From NCBI RefSeq assembly GCF_002918555.1, contig NZ_PQMB01000003.1:62491-126490 (forward strand): a DNA stretch of 64,000 bases. The letters run 5' to 3'. Under the pieces are notes generated by a model. It was not told the DNA's origin. It did no database searches and saw only the letters and a program-made list of their open reading frames with translations. A program made the position numbers and the translations under genes. Shown here piece by piece: positions 26,825-36,211 of the stretch (within the stretch, counting starts at the first letter, position 1; each line of letters starts with the position of its first letter). Source of the DNA: Citrobacter amalonaticus. GTDB lineage: Bacteria > Pseudomonadota > Gammaproteobacteria > Enterobacterales > Enterobacteriaceae.

Positions 26825-27871
26825 TTATAATCCCGGATATAACGCTGCCTGTTTATCGATATACCATTTCAGGGTATGTTTAAGCCCCTCTTTGATGTCA
26901 AATTCAGGCTCATAGGAAAGCAATCTTTTGATTTTATTGATATCAGCCTGGCTATGCTGGACATCGCCATCCCGAAAATCCTGATAGACCGGCTCACTGG
27001 TATTGCGCTCATCCCGCCAGTGGTTTAACCCATCACGAATGGCATAATACAGCGTATTCAATGAGGTTCTGTCACCAACCGCAACGTTGTACACCTGATT
27101 TTTTGCGGCGGCGTGTTGTGTGGTCGCTGACAGTAAATTCGCCTGAACGACATTTTCGATATAGCAGAAATCACGGCTGGTTAAACCATCACCATTAATA
27201 TAAACCTGCTCGTTTTTGAGCAGCGATAATATCCAGCGAGGGATCACCGCAGAGTATGCTCCGTTCGGATTCTGGCGACGGCCAAAGACATTAAAGTAGC
27301 GCAAGCCAATCGAATGAAATCCATAGCTACGGGCAAATACCTCTGCATACAGTTCATTGACATATTTCGTCACCGCGTAGGGACTTAGTGGCCGACCTAT
27401 CCGCTCCTCAATTTTTGGCAGACCAGGATGATCGCCGTAGGTACTGCTACTTGCGGCATAAGTAAAGCTGGAAACTTGTGCATCCCTTGCCGCCGTGAGC
27501 ATATTTAGAAAACCATCAATATTCGCACTGTTCGTGGTGAGAGGATCTTGCAAAGAGCGTGGTACGCTGCCTAATGCTGCCTGATGGAGTACATAATCAA
27601 CGTTCGCACACGCGTTCTGGCAGTCAGCAAACGATCTGATATCCCCCTTGATAAAGGTAAATCGTGACCATTGATCCTCACTGACCGATGAGCGCACATC
27701 GTCCAGATTATGCTGATAACCGGTCGAAAAATTATCCATACCGATGACGGTCTGGTTCAGGCAGAGCAACTCTTCTAATAAGCCGGAACCAATAAAACCG
27801 GCGACGCCGGTGATTAGCCACCGTTTTGGCTCAAGAACCAGCTGTAGTCTTAATTCTTCATAAGCCGTCAT
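26825..27871 (-). CDS. tviC: TviC, UDP-GlcNAcA 4-epimerase
   Basis: A 348-residue extended short-chain dehydrogenase/epimerase. The NAD-binding motif [10 protein letters not shown] is at 21-30, the catalytic Tyr165/Lys169 pair is in SPYAVTKY, and the substrate segment [20 protein letters not shown] is intact. It converts UDP-N-acetylglucosaminuronic acid to UDP-N-acetylgalactosaminuronic acid, the Vi precursor. The gene begins 2 bases after the tviB stop, so the two are likely coupled. Close to Typhi TviC throughout. Confidence 0.95.
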   Translation of the reverse strand: MTAYEELRLQLVLEPKRWLITGVAGFIGSGLLEELLCLNQTVIGMDNFSTGYQHNLDDVRSSVSEDQWSRFTFIKGDIRSFADCQNACANVDYVLHQAALGSVPRSLQDPLTTNSANIDGFLNMLTAARDAQVSSFTYAASSSTYGDHPGLPKIEERIGRPLSPYAVTKYVNELYAEVFARSYGFHSIGLRYFNVFGRRQNPNGAYSAVIPRWILSLLKNEQVYINGDGLTSRDFCYIENVVQANLLSATTQHAAAKNQVYNVAVGDRTSLNTLYYAIRDGLNHWRDERNTSEPVYQDFRDGDVQHSQADINKIKRLLSYEPEFDIKEGLKHTLKWYIDKQAALYPGL

Positions 27872-27873
27872 GA

Positions 27874-29151
27874 TTACAGTCTCACATCTGACTGTTCGGC
27901 CGGAAGCACGTATTTCAAATCATAGAGGACATGCTTATCTTTTCCAAAACCACGGATATCATCACAGCCCATCAGTTTAAATTGCTGATGACCAACAGCG
28001 ACAATGATTGCATCATAAAAGCCTTCTTTAATCTCCGGAACAGGTGAAATACCATATTCCTGCCTGACCTCGTCGACATCCACCCAGGGATCGAAAATAT
28101 CCACTTTGCAGCTATAATTACCCAGTTCTTTTACAACATCGATGATGCGTGTATTTCTAATATCAGGGCAGTTCTCTTTAAAAGTGAAACCTAAAATAAG
28201 AACACTGGAACCTTCAATTCTTATTCCTTTTTTTATCATAGCTTTGATCAACTGTCCGGAAACATAGTTGCCCATATTATCGTTCAGACGACGCCCCGCC
28301 AGAATAATTTCAGGGTAATAACCAATCCCCTGGGATTTATGCGTCAGATAATACGGGTCCACACCAATGCAGTGCCCGCCGACCAGACCTGGACGGAACG
28401 GCAGGAAGTTCCATTTGCTGCCTGCGGCGCGTAAAACAGCCTCAGTATCAATATTCAGGCGATTAAAAATGATAGCCAGCTCGTTGACCAGAGCAATATT
28501 CAAGTCACGCTGCGTATTTTCAATTACCTTTGCCGCTTCGGCGACTTTAATACTTTCCGTTTTGTAGGTTCCGACCGTGATGATCTGCTGGTAAATTTCA
28601 TCCACAAGATCGGCGGTTTCCGCGGTTGAACCTGAAGTAATCTTTTTGATGGTAGTCAGGCGATATTTTTTATCACCAGGATTGATGCGCTCAGGACTGT
28701 AGCCAACGTAAAAATCTTTGTTGAAGGTCAGTCCGGATACGCGCTCGAGAATAGGGACACATTCTTCTTCCGTGCATCCTGGGTAGACCGTTGACTCATA
28801 GACCACAATGTCACCTTTTCCAATGACGCTGCCAACCGTTTCACTTGCTTTAATCAATGGAGTGAGGTCTGGCTGCTTATATTCATTAATCGGTGTCGGG
28901 ACGGTAATGATGTAAAAATTGCATTCTTTAATCTCCTCAATTGAGGAGGTAAACGTCAGATGGTGGGCCTCGCGTAATTCTTCCTCTGTGGTTTCAAGGT
29001 TCACATCCAGCCCTTCTTCGAGTTCAAGAATACGCTTGTGATTAACATCAAAACCAACAACCTGGCGATGTTTGCCGAACTCAACGGCCAGAGGCAACCC
29101 AACATATCCCAGCCCAATAACGCCAATTTTTACATCATCTTTGGTGATCAT
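27874..29151 (-). CDS. tviB: TviB, UDP-GlcNAc 6-dehydrogenase
   Basis: A 425-residue nucleotide-sugar dehydrogenase. The Rossmann motif GLGYVG lies at 13-18. The catalytic Cys261 is in [13 protein letters not shown], and the [12 protein letters not shown] segment closes the C-terminal domain. It oxidises UDP-GlcNAc to UDP-GlcNAcA with two NAD+, the first committed step of Vi synthesis. It is the first gene of the tviB-vexE run and lies 247 bases after tviA. That gap probably has its own promoter or leader, since TviA is not needed at enzyme-like levels. Confidence 0.95.
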   Translation of the reverse strand: MITKDDVKIGVIGLGYVGLPLAVEFGKHRQVVGFDVNHKRILELEEGLDVNLETTEEELREAHHLTFTSSIEEIKECNFYIITVPTPINEYKQPDLTPLIKASETVGSVIGKGDIVVYESTVYPGCTEEECVPILERVSGLTFNKDFYVGYSPERINPGDKKYRLTTIKKITSGSTAETADLVDEIYQQIITVGTYKTESIKVAEAAKVIENTQRDLNIALVNELAIIFNRLNIDTEAVLRAAGSKWNFLPFRPGLVGGHCIGVDPYYLTHKSQGIGYYPEIILAGRRLNDNMGNYVSGQLIKAMIKKGIRIEGSSVLILGFTFKENCPDIRNTRIIDVVKELGNYSCKVDIFDPWVDVDEVRQEYGISPVPEIKEGFYDAIIVAVGHQQFKLMGCDDIRGFGKDKHVLYDLKYVLPAEQSDVRL

Positions 29152-29398
29152 TCGTATCAGTCCTTTACGTAAATGTACTTATAATTTAAAACATTAATTC
29201 CTGATGTTTAATTCAGGCACGCTACCGCCCCTGGCGGTGACAGCCAGTATCTTAATTTTGTATACGCGTCCACAAACAACACCTCATAAATATAAAAATG
29301 AGAAGGTGTTGAGATAACTATATTTACGTGACAACATATAATGCTTAACATTAGCAAATAGCTGTCACGTTCAGCTCACCAGAATAAATCAGGGTAAA

Positions 29399-29938
29399 CT
29401 ATTGTTGCGCTGCTGATTCAGGTAATAACAGATGCCGGGGCTCCCGTACGCCAAACTTTACCGCCAACTCTTTTCTCCAGCGGTACATTGTTGACGGCGA
29501 GTTCATAAATCTGTCCTGTAACTCTTCCATCCCACATTCGGTGAGGAAATATTTCATCTTCACGATATCCTTACGGTTAATCTTGAAGTGGTAGTCTTTT
29601 TTTTCTTTCGGTATTTTTTCACCATCCCTGCGGCGACAAATCTCTTTTATAATGTTCTCTACCGACGTCGAGATATCAAAAGCCGCGATAACGTTGTCAC
29701 ACTCAGCTAACCAGAATTGCGCCAAAGGCATCAACCGCGAACTCGAAATGATAATTATAATTTTATTAATATCTTTAGTTCGGGAAAAAAAATTCAGGGC
29801 ATTAAGTAAACTGTATCGATTGAGGTTCACAAACAAATAGTTTCTGTCATTTGTTGTCAGTGATACTTCATCAATAATGGTTGCAGCTCCGACTCCGAAG
29901 TAGAAATCATTCGGTGGCCAGAAATGTTGATATCTCAT
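29399..29938 (-). CDS. tviA: TviA, regulator of Vi capsule genes
   Basis: A 179-residue cytoplasmic regulator, the same length as Typhi TviA and similar throughout: WPPNDFYFGVGAATIIDEVS, LFVNLNRYSLLNALNFF, IISSSRLMPLAQFWLAECDN and the C-terminal HTH STMYRWRKELAVKFGVREPR. In Typhi TviA works with RcsB to activate Vi genes and lowers flagellin and invasion-gene expression. The start has AAGGAG directly upstream. The gene is first in the locus; several GTTAAC repeats lie in its upstream region. Confidence 0.95.
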   Translation of the reverse strand: MRYQHFWPPNDFYFGVGAATIIDEVSLTTNDRNYLFVNLNRYSLLNALNFFSRTKDINKIIIIISSSRLMPLAQFWLAECDNVIAAFDISTSVENIIKEICRRRDGEKIPKEKKDYHFKINRKDIVKMKYFLTECGMEELQDRFMNSPSTMYRWRKELAVKFGVREPRHLLLPESAAQQ

Positions 29939-30600
29939 GAAATCTCCTTATTCTGCAATAACCCATTTCATCCATGGAAATAGGGCAAGTGATGCTTAAT
30001 GCCCTCTTGCTCTGTTAACAACAAACCCAATGATAAAATTATCAAGTGTAATATTGTTAACTGTTAACAGATATTTTTGCATAGCAGAGAAGTGATATCA
30101 AACCCGATAAAGCCATCGTTAAAAACTATCAAAAAATTATTTTTCAGACACGGTTCCAAAGAAAAAAAGCGCATAATTGTGAGGAAGTGTTGAATTCACT
30201 GAATCAAATTGCCATCATGCATTTAAGAATTTCCATAAAATAAGAATAATCCTAATTCTGATTGCAACATTTTCTTACAATTTTCACAGAGATTGCCCTT
30301 TATTACATCATCATTATTTATTCGGCATTATGGAAAGGAATATTCCGATATTTCACCTGGCTGCCGGATTAAGATAATACTTTGCCTTTATTCTGTTAGC
30401 GCGGCCCGCGTTAATCAAATATACGGCATTGCGGAAATATAACGCTTCTGTTGTTGAAACGTTTAGAGGATTTAACCGTTGTCCGATCGCCACATCATTT
30501 TTATCAGACTAAATATTTACAGTTTATTCCTAAAGCCACCGCTTCGTTGGTCTGCCATGCTTTACCTCGCATATAATTGAAAACGTTAAGCGAGGATATT
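29939..30600. other. AT-rich control region upstream of tviA
   Basis: About 660 bases between divergent tviA and the small periplasmic protein gene. No convincing gene is present. It holds a cluster of GTTAAC palindromes 75-130 bases upstream of tviA (listed separately). It is also the junction between the accessory block and the tct region shared with Salmonella; no tRNA or direct-repeat attachment site was seen. Confidence 0.5.
30013..30069. promoter_or_regulatory. GTTAAC palindrome cluster upstream of tviA
   Basis: TGTTAACA occurs at 30013-30020, and a perfect 15-mer, TGTTAAC-T-GTTAACA, at 30055-30069. Three GTTAAC units thus lie within 57 bases, upstream of tviA. The spacing between the first unit and the next is about four helical turns. 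They could be operators or H-NS-relieving activator sites; the binding protein is unknown. Confidence 0.4.
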
Positions 30601-30957
30601 ATGAAAAAAACAACGATCGCATTATCTGCCCTTCTGCTGGCTTCACCTGTTTTTGCTGCGACCACACATGCCACCAATGACGATGTTGCCAAAGCGCATG
30701 AAAACGCCAACACCGCGAAAGAAAAGCTGCATCAGGCGCAGAATCAGGGCGAAGAAATGAAGCTAAAGTCTGAACATGCCGCTGAAGGCAAGCGCGACAG
30801 CTTCGGCAGTAAAGTAAGCGAAGATTCACAGAAGGCCTGGAATAAGACCAAAGAGGGCACTGAAAAAGGCTGGAATGCCACCAAAGAAGGTGCTGAGAAA
30901 GGCTGGAACAAAACTAAAGAAGGCGCATCCACGCTTGAGAAAAAAGTCAGCGAGTGA
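30601..30957 (+). CDS. Small periplasmic LEA-like repeat protein
   Basis: A 118-residue protein with a clear signal peptide (MKKTTIALSALLLASPVFA). The mature part is very hydrophilic and predicted helical. It carries three near-identical 11-residue repeats of the form WN(K/A)TKEG(T/A)EKG at about residues 80-112, reminiscent of late-embryogenesis-abundant (LEA) or apolipoprotein-like amphipathic helices. No enzyme motif is present. A protective or envelope stress role is a guess from the repeat type. The start at 30601 is supported by AGCGAGG; a strong terminator follows. Confidence 0.75.
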   Translation: MKKTTIALSALLLASPVFAATTHATNDDVAKAHENANTAKEKLHQAQNQGEEMKLKSEHAAEGKRDSFGSKVSEDSQKAWNKTKEGTEKGWNATKEGAEKGWNKTKEGASTLEKKVSE

Positions 30958-30975
30958 TCGCCATCATGTCAAAAT

Positions 30976-30998
30976 AAGCCGCTAATGCGGCTTTTTTT
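30976..30998. terminator. Rho-independent terminator
   Basis: AAGCCGC-TAAT-GCGGCTT followed by TTTTTTT on the plus strand. It ends the LEA-like gene and abuts the tctE stop codon on the other strand. Confidence 0.88.
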
Positions 30999-30999
30999 A

Positions 31000-32412
31000 T
31001 CATCCTGGCACGATCGGGAACCGCATCCGGACGCACAGCCCGCCAAGCGTTTCACTCCGTGACAGTTGGGGATGTGTGCGGTGCAAACGCGCAATATCGT
31101 TAACCAGCGCCAGACCGATCCCCGCCCCCGCCTCGTTACCCACATTGTCGAGTCGATGAAACGGTTGTAGCGCCTGATAAATCTGTTCCTCTTCGATTCC
31201 CGGCCCACTATCTTCCACCTCCAGGATGACCACGTCGCCGTCACGCTGGAGCCGTGCGGTTACCGTTCCCTGCGGCGGCGTATATTTCAACGCATTATCC
31301 AGCAGATTCGCACACAGCTCAGCGAGCAACACCTCATCCCCTTCAATCCACACGGCGTCCTGCTCACCTTCATAGCCCAGGTCGATGGCTTTGCTACGCG
31401 CCTGCGCCAGACGGGTAAAACAGCCCGCCTGCACCACCTCATACAGGTTTACCGGCAAAAACTGCCGCTCCCCCTGCTCTTTCCATTTCACCGCAGAAAG
31501 CTGTAACAACCGCTCCGTTAGTTGAATGGTGTTATCCAGCGTCGTGCTCATCGCCCGTAAACTCTCATGCCACTGCTGCGGCTGCTGGCTGGCTAACGCC
31601 ACCGCCGCCTGCGTTTTCAGCACCGCCAACGGTGTTTTTAACTGGTGTGATGCATCGGCGCTGAAGCGCTCCTGGCGCGAAATCAGCGCGCGCAGACGAT
31701 CGATATAGCGGTTAAAAGCCACAATCAGCAGCCGGGTTTCCGACCAGGGCAGCAGTTCCGGTAAGGGGGTCAACAGACCGGGTTCACGGCGCACCATCAG
31801 GGAAGAGAGCTGACGCATCGGTCTTAATATCCGCCGCAACAGCCAGCCGACAAGCACGAGCGTCAGCAGCACCAGTAACCCCTGCGATACCCAGGATGAA
31901 AACAACAGTTGCCCCGCCAGGTAACGCCGCGACTGCAACGTTTCGGCAACGTAGATCTCCGCCATGCCGAAAATAGCTCCTTCATTTACCGGCTGCAACA
32001 GCCGCGCCACGCGGATCGCTTCCCCGCGATAATGGGTATGATAAAACCATGCCAGAGCCGGATAGAGCCGGGTTCGCGAAGTTGCTGGCGGCATCGCGGG
32101 CAGATCGTCATACCCGGAAATCACCTTTCCATTCGGATCCACCACTTTGTAATAGAGCCGGTCGTTCATATTAAGCTCAAAGCTGTCGAGCACCACCCAG
32201 GGCACATTCACTTCCAGTTTATCGTGGCGCACCACCAGCCGCTCCGCCACCGTTCTGGCAGAAGAGAGAAGCGTCCTGTCATAGGCCTGCGTCGCTGCCT
32301 GCAACGCGCTGACGTAGCTGTTAAAAGCGGAAAGTCCCCACAGCAATATCAGCGGCAAACCAAGAAACAGCAGCAGTTGCAGATAAAGAGACTGAGGTTT
32401 AGCCCACCTCAT
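31000..32412 (-). CDS. tctE: TctE, tricarboxylate-responsive sensor histidine kinase
   Basis: A 470-residue membrane kinase. An N-terminal helix (about 10-30), a periplasmic sensor region (about 30-165) and a second helix (about 172-195) precede a HAMP-like segment. The H-box follows (FSADASHQLKTPLAVLKTQ, phospho-acceptor His), and then N, G1 and G2 boxes (ANLLDNALKYTP, VEDSGPGI, GAGIGLAL). It senses external citrate or other tricarboxylates and phosphorylates TctD. The gene overlaps the end of tctD by 14 bases, so the two are cotranscribed. The order tctED/tctCBA matches Salmonella. Confidence 0.93.
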   Translation of the reverse strand: MRWAKPQSLYLQLLLFLGLPLILLWGLSAFNSYVSALQAATQAYDRTLLSSARTVAERLVVRHDKLEVNVPWVVLDSFELNMNDRLYYKVVDPNGKVISGYDDLPAMPPATSRTRLYPALAWFYHTHYRGEAIRVARLLQPVNEGAIFGMAEIYVAETLQSRRYLAGQLLFSSWVSQGLLVLLTLVLVGWLLRRILRPMRQLSSLMVRREPGLLTPLPELLPWSETRLLIVAFNRYIDRLRALISRQERFSADASHQLKTPLAVLKTQAAVALASQQPQQWHESLRAMSTTLDNTIQLTERLLQLSAVKWKEQGERQFLPVNLYEVVQAGCFTRLAQARSKAIDLGYEGEQDAVWIEGDEVLLAELCANLLDNALKYTPPQGTVTARLQRDGDVVILEVEDSGPGIEEEQIYQALQPFHRLDNVGNEAGAGIGLALVNDIARLHRTHPQLSRSETLGGLCVRMRFPIVPG

Positions 32413-33073
32413 CGCCGCACTCCAGCACGTAACCTAATCCCCGCAAAGTGGTAATACGCACGCCGCTGCCCTGTAATTTTTTCCGCAGTCGATGAATATA
32501 GAGTTCGATACTTTCCGGGCTGACCTCCTCGCTCAGGCTGAATACCTGTTCAAACAGCTGCTGGCGCGATACCGGCCGCGTTCTGCGATACATCAGCACC
32601 GTCAGCAATGCCTGTTCACGCGGGGTGAGCGCCAGCGGCTGCGTCTTCAGCAAAAAATAACCTTCCTCATGAAACGCCAGATCGCCCAGCTGTTGCAGCT
32701 CCTGCACCTGACCTGCGCTACGCCGCAGCAGCGCCCGCAGCCGCGCATCAAGCTCTTCGATTTCAAACGGCTTGGACAGATAATCATCCGCCCCGACATT
32801 CAGCCCTTTCACCCGGTCTGCCACCGCGCTGCGCGCCGTCAGCAGCAGTACCGGCAGCGTTTTCCCACGCTTACGCAGGCGTTGTACAACTTCCAGCCCG
32901 TCCAGTCCGGGCATATTGATATCCAGAACGGCCAGCGCGTAACTCTCACTGTGCAGAAGGTGATCCGCCGCCGTGCCATCAAACACGCAGTCAACGGCAA
33001 AGCCGTTTTGCGCCAGCGCTTTCTCCAGCCAGTGAGCCAGTTCACGGTTATCTTCCGCCAATAAGAGACGCAT
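32399..33073 (-). CDS. tctD: TctD, OmpR-type response regulator
   Basis: A 224-residue regulator. The receiver domain (1-115) has the acidic pocket LLAEDN and phospho-acceptor Asp51 in AVLDINMPGLDG, plus the conserved Lys in LSKPFE. The C-terminal OmpR/PhoB winged helix (about 125-220) contains LTPREQALLTVLMYRRTRPV and ELYIHRLRKKL. When phosphorylated by TctE it controls the divergent tctCBA operon. The intergenic region holds a perfect ATTGTT-TT-AACAAT palindrome at 33122-33135, a possible control site. Confidence 0.93.
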   Translation of the reverse strand: MRLLLAEDNRELAHWLEKALAQNGFAVDCVFDGTAADHLLHSESYALAVLDINMPGLDGLEVVQRLRKRGKTLPVLLLTARSAVADRVKGLNVGADDYLSKPFEIEELDARLRALLRRSAGQVQELQQLGDLAFHEEGYFLLKTQPLALTPREQALLTVLMYRRTRPVSRQQLFEQVFSLSEEVSPESIELYIHRLRKKLQGSGVRITTLRGLGYVLECGDEVG

Positions 33074-33226
33074 ATCACATCCTGCAAAGTTTCTGCCGCA
33101 TTGAAAGGGAATTGAAAGGTTATTGTTTTAACAATCACGCAACCGAACCGCTACATGTCGGCTCACATAATCACAAAAATCTTCTTCTGTACCTGAAAAT
33201 CCGGTCGCCCGGCGTGAGGATAGACA

Positions 33227-34204
33227 ATGAGAAAACCGTTACTTCGTACCCTTACTGCAAGCATTTTACTGATGAGTGCCTCTGTGCTGGCGCAGGAGGC
33301 ACCGTCGCGCACCGAATGTATCGCCCCGGCAAAACCCGGCGGCGGATTTGACCTGACCTGTAAGCTGATCCAGGTGAGCATGATGGAAACCGGCGCCATT
33401 GAAAAGCCAATGCGCGTCACCTACATGCCCGGCGGCGTTGGCGCGGTTGCCTATAACGCGATTGTCGCCCAGCGTCCTGGCGAGCCGGGCACGGTGGTCG
33501 CGTTCTCCGGCGGGTCGTTGCTCAACCTGTCGCAGGGAAAATTTGGTCGCTATGGGGTGGATGACGTGCGCTGGCTGGCGAGTGTTGGTACCGACTACGG
33601 CATGATCGCCGTGCGTACCGACTCTCCGTGGAAATCGCTGAAAGACCTGCTGACCGCAATGGAAAAAGATCCTAACAGCGTGGTCATTGGCGCAGGCGCG
33701 TCAATCGGCAGCCAGGACTGGATGAAGTCAGCGCTGTTGGCGCAAAAAGCCAATGTGGATCCCCACAAAATGCGCTATGTGGCATTTGAAGGCGGTGGCG
33801 AACCGGTTACTGCCCTGATGGGCAATCATGTGCAGGTGGTTTCCGGCGATCTCAGCGAGATGGTGCCTTACCTGAGCGGCGATAAAATCCGCGTGCTGGC
33901 CGTCTTCTCTGAGGCGCGTTTGCCAGGACAACTGGCTAACGTCCCAACCGCCAAAGAACAAGGATACGATCTGGTCTGGCCGATCGTTCGCGGCTTCTAC
34001 GTGGGGCCTGAAGTCAGCGACGCCGATTACCAGTGGTGGGTGGAGACCTTCAAAAAGCTCCAGCAAACCGATGAGTTTAAAAAGCAGCGCGATCTGCGCG
34101 GCCTGTTTGAATTCAATATGGCCGGCAAGCAGCTCGATGACTACGTCAAAAAACAGGTCAGCGATTATCGTGAACAGGCAAAAGCCTTTGGCCTGGCGAA
34201 ATAA
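33227..34204 (+). CDS. tctC: TctC, periplasmic tricarboxylate-binding protein
   Basis: A 325-residue member of the Bug/TTT receptor family with a signal peptide (about 1-22, ending in VLAQ). Family landmarks: ECIAPAKPGGGFDLTC near the N terminus, VAYNAIVAQRPGEPGT, and VIGAGASIGSQDW in the domain that closes over the ligand. It delivers citrate/tricarballylate-type acids to the TctAB permease. It is divergent from tctDE and first in the operon. Confidence 0.93.
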   Translation: MRKPLLRTLTASILLMSASVLAQEAPSRTECIAPAKPGGGFDLTCKLIQVSMMETGAIEKPMRVTYMPGGVGAVAYNAIVAQRPGEPGTVVAFSGGSLLNLSQGKFGRYGVDDVRWLASVGTDYGMIAVRTDSPWKSLKDLLTAMEKDPNSVVIGAGASIGSQDWMKSALLAQKANVDPHKMRYVAFEGGGEPVTALMGNHVQVVSGDLSEMVPYLSGDKIRVLAVFSEARLPGQLANVPTAKEQGYDLVWPIVRGFYVGPEVSDADYQWWVETFKKLQQTDEFKKQRDLRGLFEFNMAGKQLDDYVKKQVSDYREQAKAFGLAK

Positions 34205-34215
34205 GCGCGGAGGCA

Positions 34216-34650
34216 ATGATGAGCGATCGCATTTTTGCGGGTATCTGGCTGCTGCTTTGCATTGCCGGGCTGTTTATCGCCTGGCAAATTCAGAGTGAAT
34301 ACAGTTATGAACCGGTCGGCCCGCGTCCGTTCCCGCTGGGTATTATCGGCCTGATGGCGCTCTGCGCGCTGGCGCTGTTGCTACGCCATCCGGACACCGT
34401 TGACTGGCCCCACCGCCACGTGCTGCAAAAGCTGCTGACGATGGTGATTGTGTTGCTGATGTATGCCTGGGGTTTTGAATGGCTGGGCTTTCCGATAGCG
34501 ACCGCCATTCTCACGCTGGTCATCGGCATTCTGTTCGGCGCGACCCTCCCGGCGGCGGGGATTTCCGGCGCGGTTCTCGGCATCCTGCTGTGGTATGCCT
34601 TTGACCGCCTGCTTGATGTCACTTTACCTCTCGGCGCCTGGCTGAGTTAA
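34216..34650 (+). CDS. tctB: TctB, small subunit of tripartite tricarboxylate transporter
   Basis: A 144-residue protein with four membrane helices and the family start RIFAGIWLLLCIAGLFIAWQ. It assembles with TctA into the sodium-driven permease. It follows tctC by 11 bases, with GCGGAGG before the start. Confidence 0.92.
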   Translation: MMSDRIFAGIWLLLCIAGLFIAWQIQSEYSYEPVGPRPFPLGIIGLMALCALALLLRHPDTVDWPHRHVLQKLLTMVIVLLMYAWGFEWLGFPIATAILTLVIGILFGATLPAAGISGAVLGILLWYAFDRLLDVTLPLGAWLS

Positions 34651-34660
34651 CGGAGAAACG

Positions 34661-36175
34661 ATGGATACCTGGATATATCTTTCTCAGGGTTTTGCGGTGG
34701 CCATGACTCCGGAAAATCTGGTGATTGCGCTGATCGGCTGCTTCGTCGGCACCATTGTCGGCCTGTTGCCAGGGCTTGGCCCCATCAACGGCGTGGCGAT
34801 CCTGCTTCCGCTGGCCTTTGCCCTTCACTTACCCGCGGAGTCAGCGTTGATCCTGCTGGCGACCGTCTACATTGGCTGTGAATATGGCGGGCGCATCTCG
34901 TCGATTCTGCTTAATGTGCCCGGCGACGCCGCGGCCATCATGACCGCGCTCGACGGTTATCCGATGGCACAACAGGGACGTGGCGGCGTGGCGCTCTCTA
35001 TTTCAGCCGTCAGTTCGTTCTTTGGCTCGCTTATCGCCATTGGCGGGATCATTCTGTTCGCCCCGCTGCTGGCACAGTGGTCGCTGGCCTTTGGTCCGGC
35101 AGAATACTTTGCGCTGATGGTGTTCGCCATCGCCTGTCTTGGCAGCATGATGGCGCAAAATCCGCTGAAATCATTTCTGGCAGCGCTGATCGGTCTGGGC
35201 CTGGCGACCGTCGGCGTAGACGCCAACACCGGGGTTTATCGCTTTACCTTTGACAGTGTCCATCTCTCCGACGGCGTACAGTTCATCGTCGTGGTAATCG
35301 GCTTGTTCTCTGTCTCAGAAATATTATTAATGCTGGAACATACCAGCAGCGGCCAGAAACTGGTACGCAAAACCGGACGTATGTTGTTTAACGCCAAAGA
35401 AGGCGCTCAGTGCGTAGGCGCGACGTTGCGCTCATCGGTGATTGGCTTCTTCGTCGGCATACTGCCGGGGGCTGGCGCCACCATCGCCAGCGCCATCACC
35501 TACATGACCGAGAAAAAGCTCAGCGGTAACAGCGACAGCTTCGGCAAGGGCGACATTCGCGGCGTCGCCGCCCCGGAAGCGGCCAACAACGCCTCGGCCT
35601 GTGGGTCGTTTATTCCCATGCTGACGCTTGGCGTTCCGGGTTCAGGCACCACGGCGGTGATGATGGGCGCGTTAACGCTGTATAACATCACACCGGGACC
35701 GGCGATGTTCACCGAACAGCCGGATATCGTCTGGGGGCTTATCGCCGCGCTGTTGATCGCCAACGTGATGTTGCTGGTCATGAACATCCCGCTGATTGGC
35801 CTGTTCACCCGTATGCTAACCATTCCGCTGTGGTTCCTGGTTCCGGCTATCGCGGCGGTTTCGGCGGTGGGTGTCTACGCGGTCCATAGCACCACGTTCG
35901 ATCTGGTGCTGATGGTGGCGCTCGGCGTGCTGGGTTACGTCCTGCGAAAAATGCACTTCCCGATGTCGCCGTTGATCCTGGGCTTTGTGTTGGGCGAGAT
36001 GCTGGAGCAGAATCTGCGCCGGGCACTCTCAATCAGCAACGGTAATTTAACAATCCTGTGGCAGAGTGGCGTGACAAAAGTCCTGCTGGCAATGGCAATT
36101 GCGATTATTGTCATTCCGCCGCTGCTGCGCCTCTTGCGCAGGCGCAACGGCAAGCCGCAGGCGGATATCGGTTAA
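34661..36175 (+). CDS. tctA: TctA, large subunit of tripartite tricarboxylate transporter
   Basis: A 504-residue membrane protein of about 12 helices. The conserved blocks are GTIVGLLPGLGPINGVAILL, YGGRISSILLNVPGDAAAIM and the second-half counterpart FFVGILPGAGATIASAITYM, followed by GVPGSGTTAVMMGALTLYN. The internal repeat of the GLLPGLGP/GILPGAGA motif is the family hallmark. It is the transport channel for citrate and related acids, last gene of the tctCBA operon; a REP-type hairpin follows. Confidence 0.93.
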   Translation: MDTWIYLSQGFAVAMTPENLVIALIGCFVGTIVGLLPGLGPINGVAILLPLAFALHLPAESALILLATVYIGCEYGGRISSILLNVPGDAAAIMTALDGYPMAQQGRGGVALSISAVSSFFGSLIAIGGIILFAPLLAQWSLAFGPAEYFALMVFAIACLGSMMAQNPLKSFLAALIGLGLATVGVDANTGVYRFTFDSVHLSDGVQFIVVVIGLFSVSEILLMLEHTSSGQKLVRKTGRMLFNAKEGAQCVGATLRSSVIGFFVGILPGAGATIASAITYMTEKKLSGNSDSFGKGDIRGVAAPEAANNASACGSFIPMLTLGVPGSGTTAVMMGALTLYNITPGPAMFTEQPDIVWGLIAALLIANVMLLVMNIPLIGLFTRMLTIPLWFLVPAIAAVSAVGVYAVHSTTFDLVLMVALGVLGYVLRKMHFPMSPLILGFVLGEMLEQNLRRALSISNGNLTILWQSGVTKVLLAMAIAIIVIPPLLRLLRRRNGKPQADIG

Positions 36176-36179
36176 CGGG

Positions 36180-36208
36180 TTGCCGGATGGTGTTGCGCCA
36201 TCCGGCAA
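36180..36208. repeat. REP-type palindrome
   Basis: TTGCCGGATGG and CCATCCGGCAA form an 11-bp inverted repeat with a 7-nt loop, the classic enterobacterial REP shape. It lies between the convergent tctA and hydrolase genes. Confidence 0.8.
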
Positions 36209-36211
36209 CGA

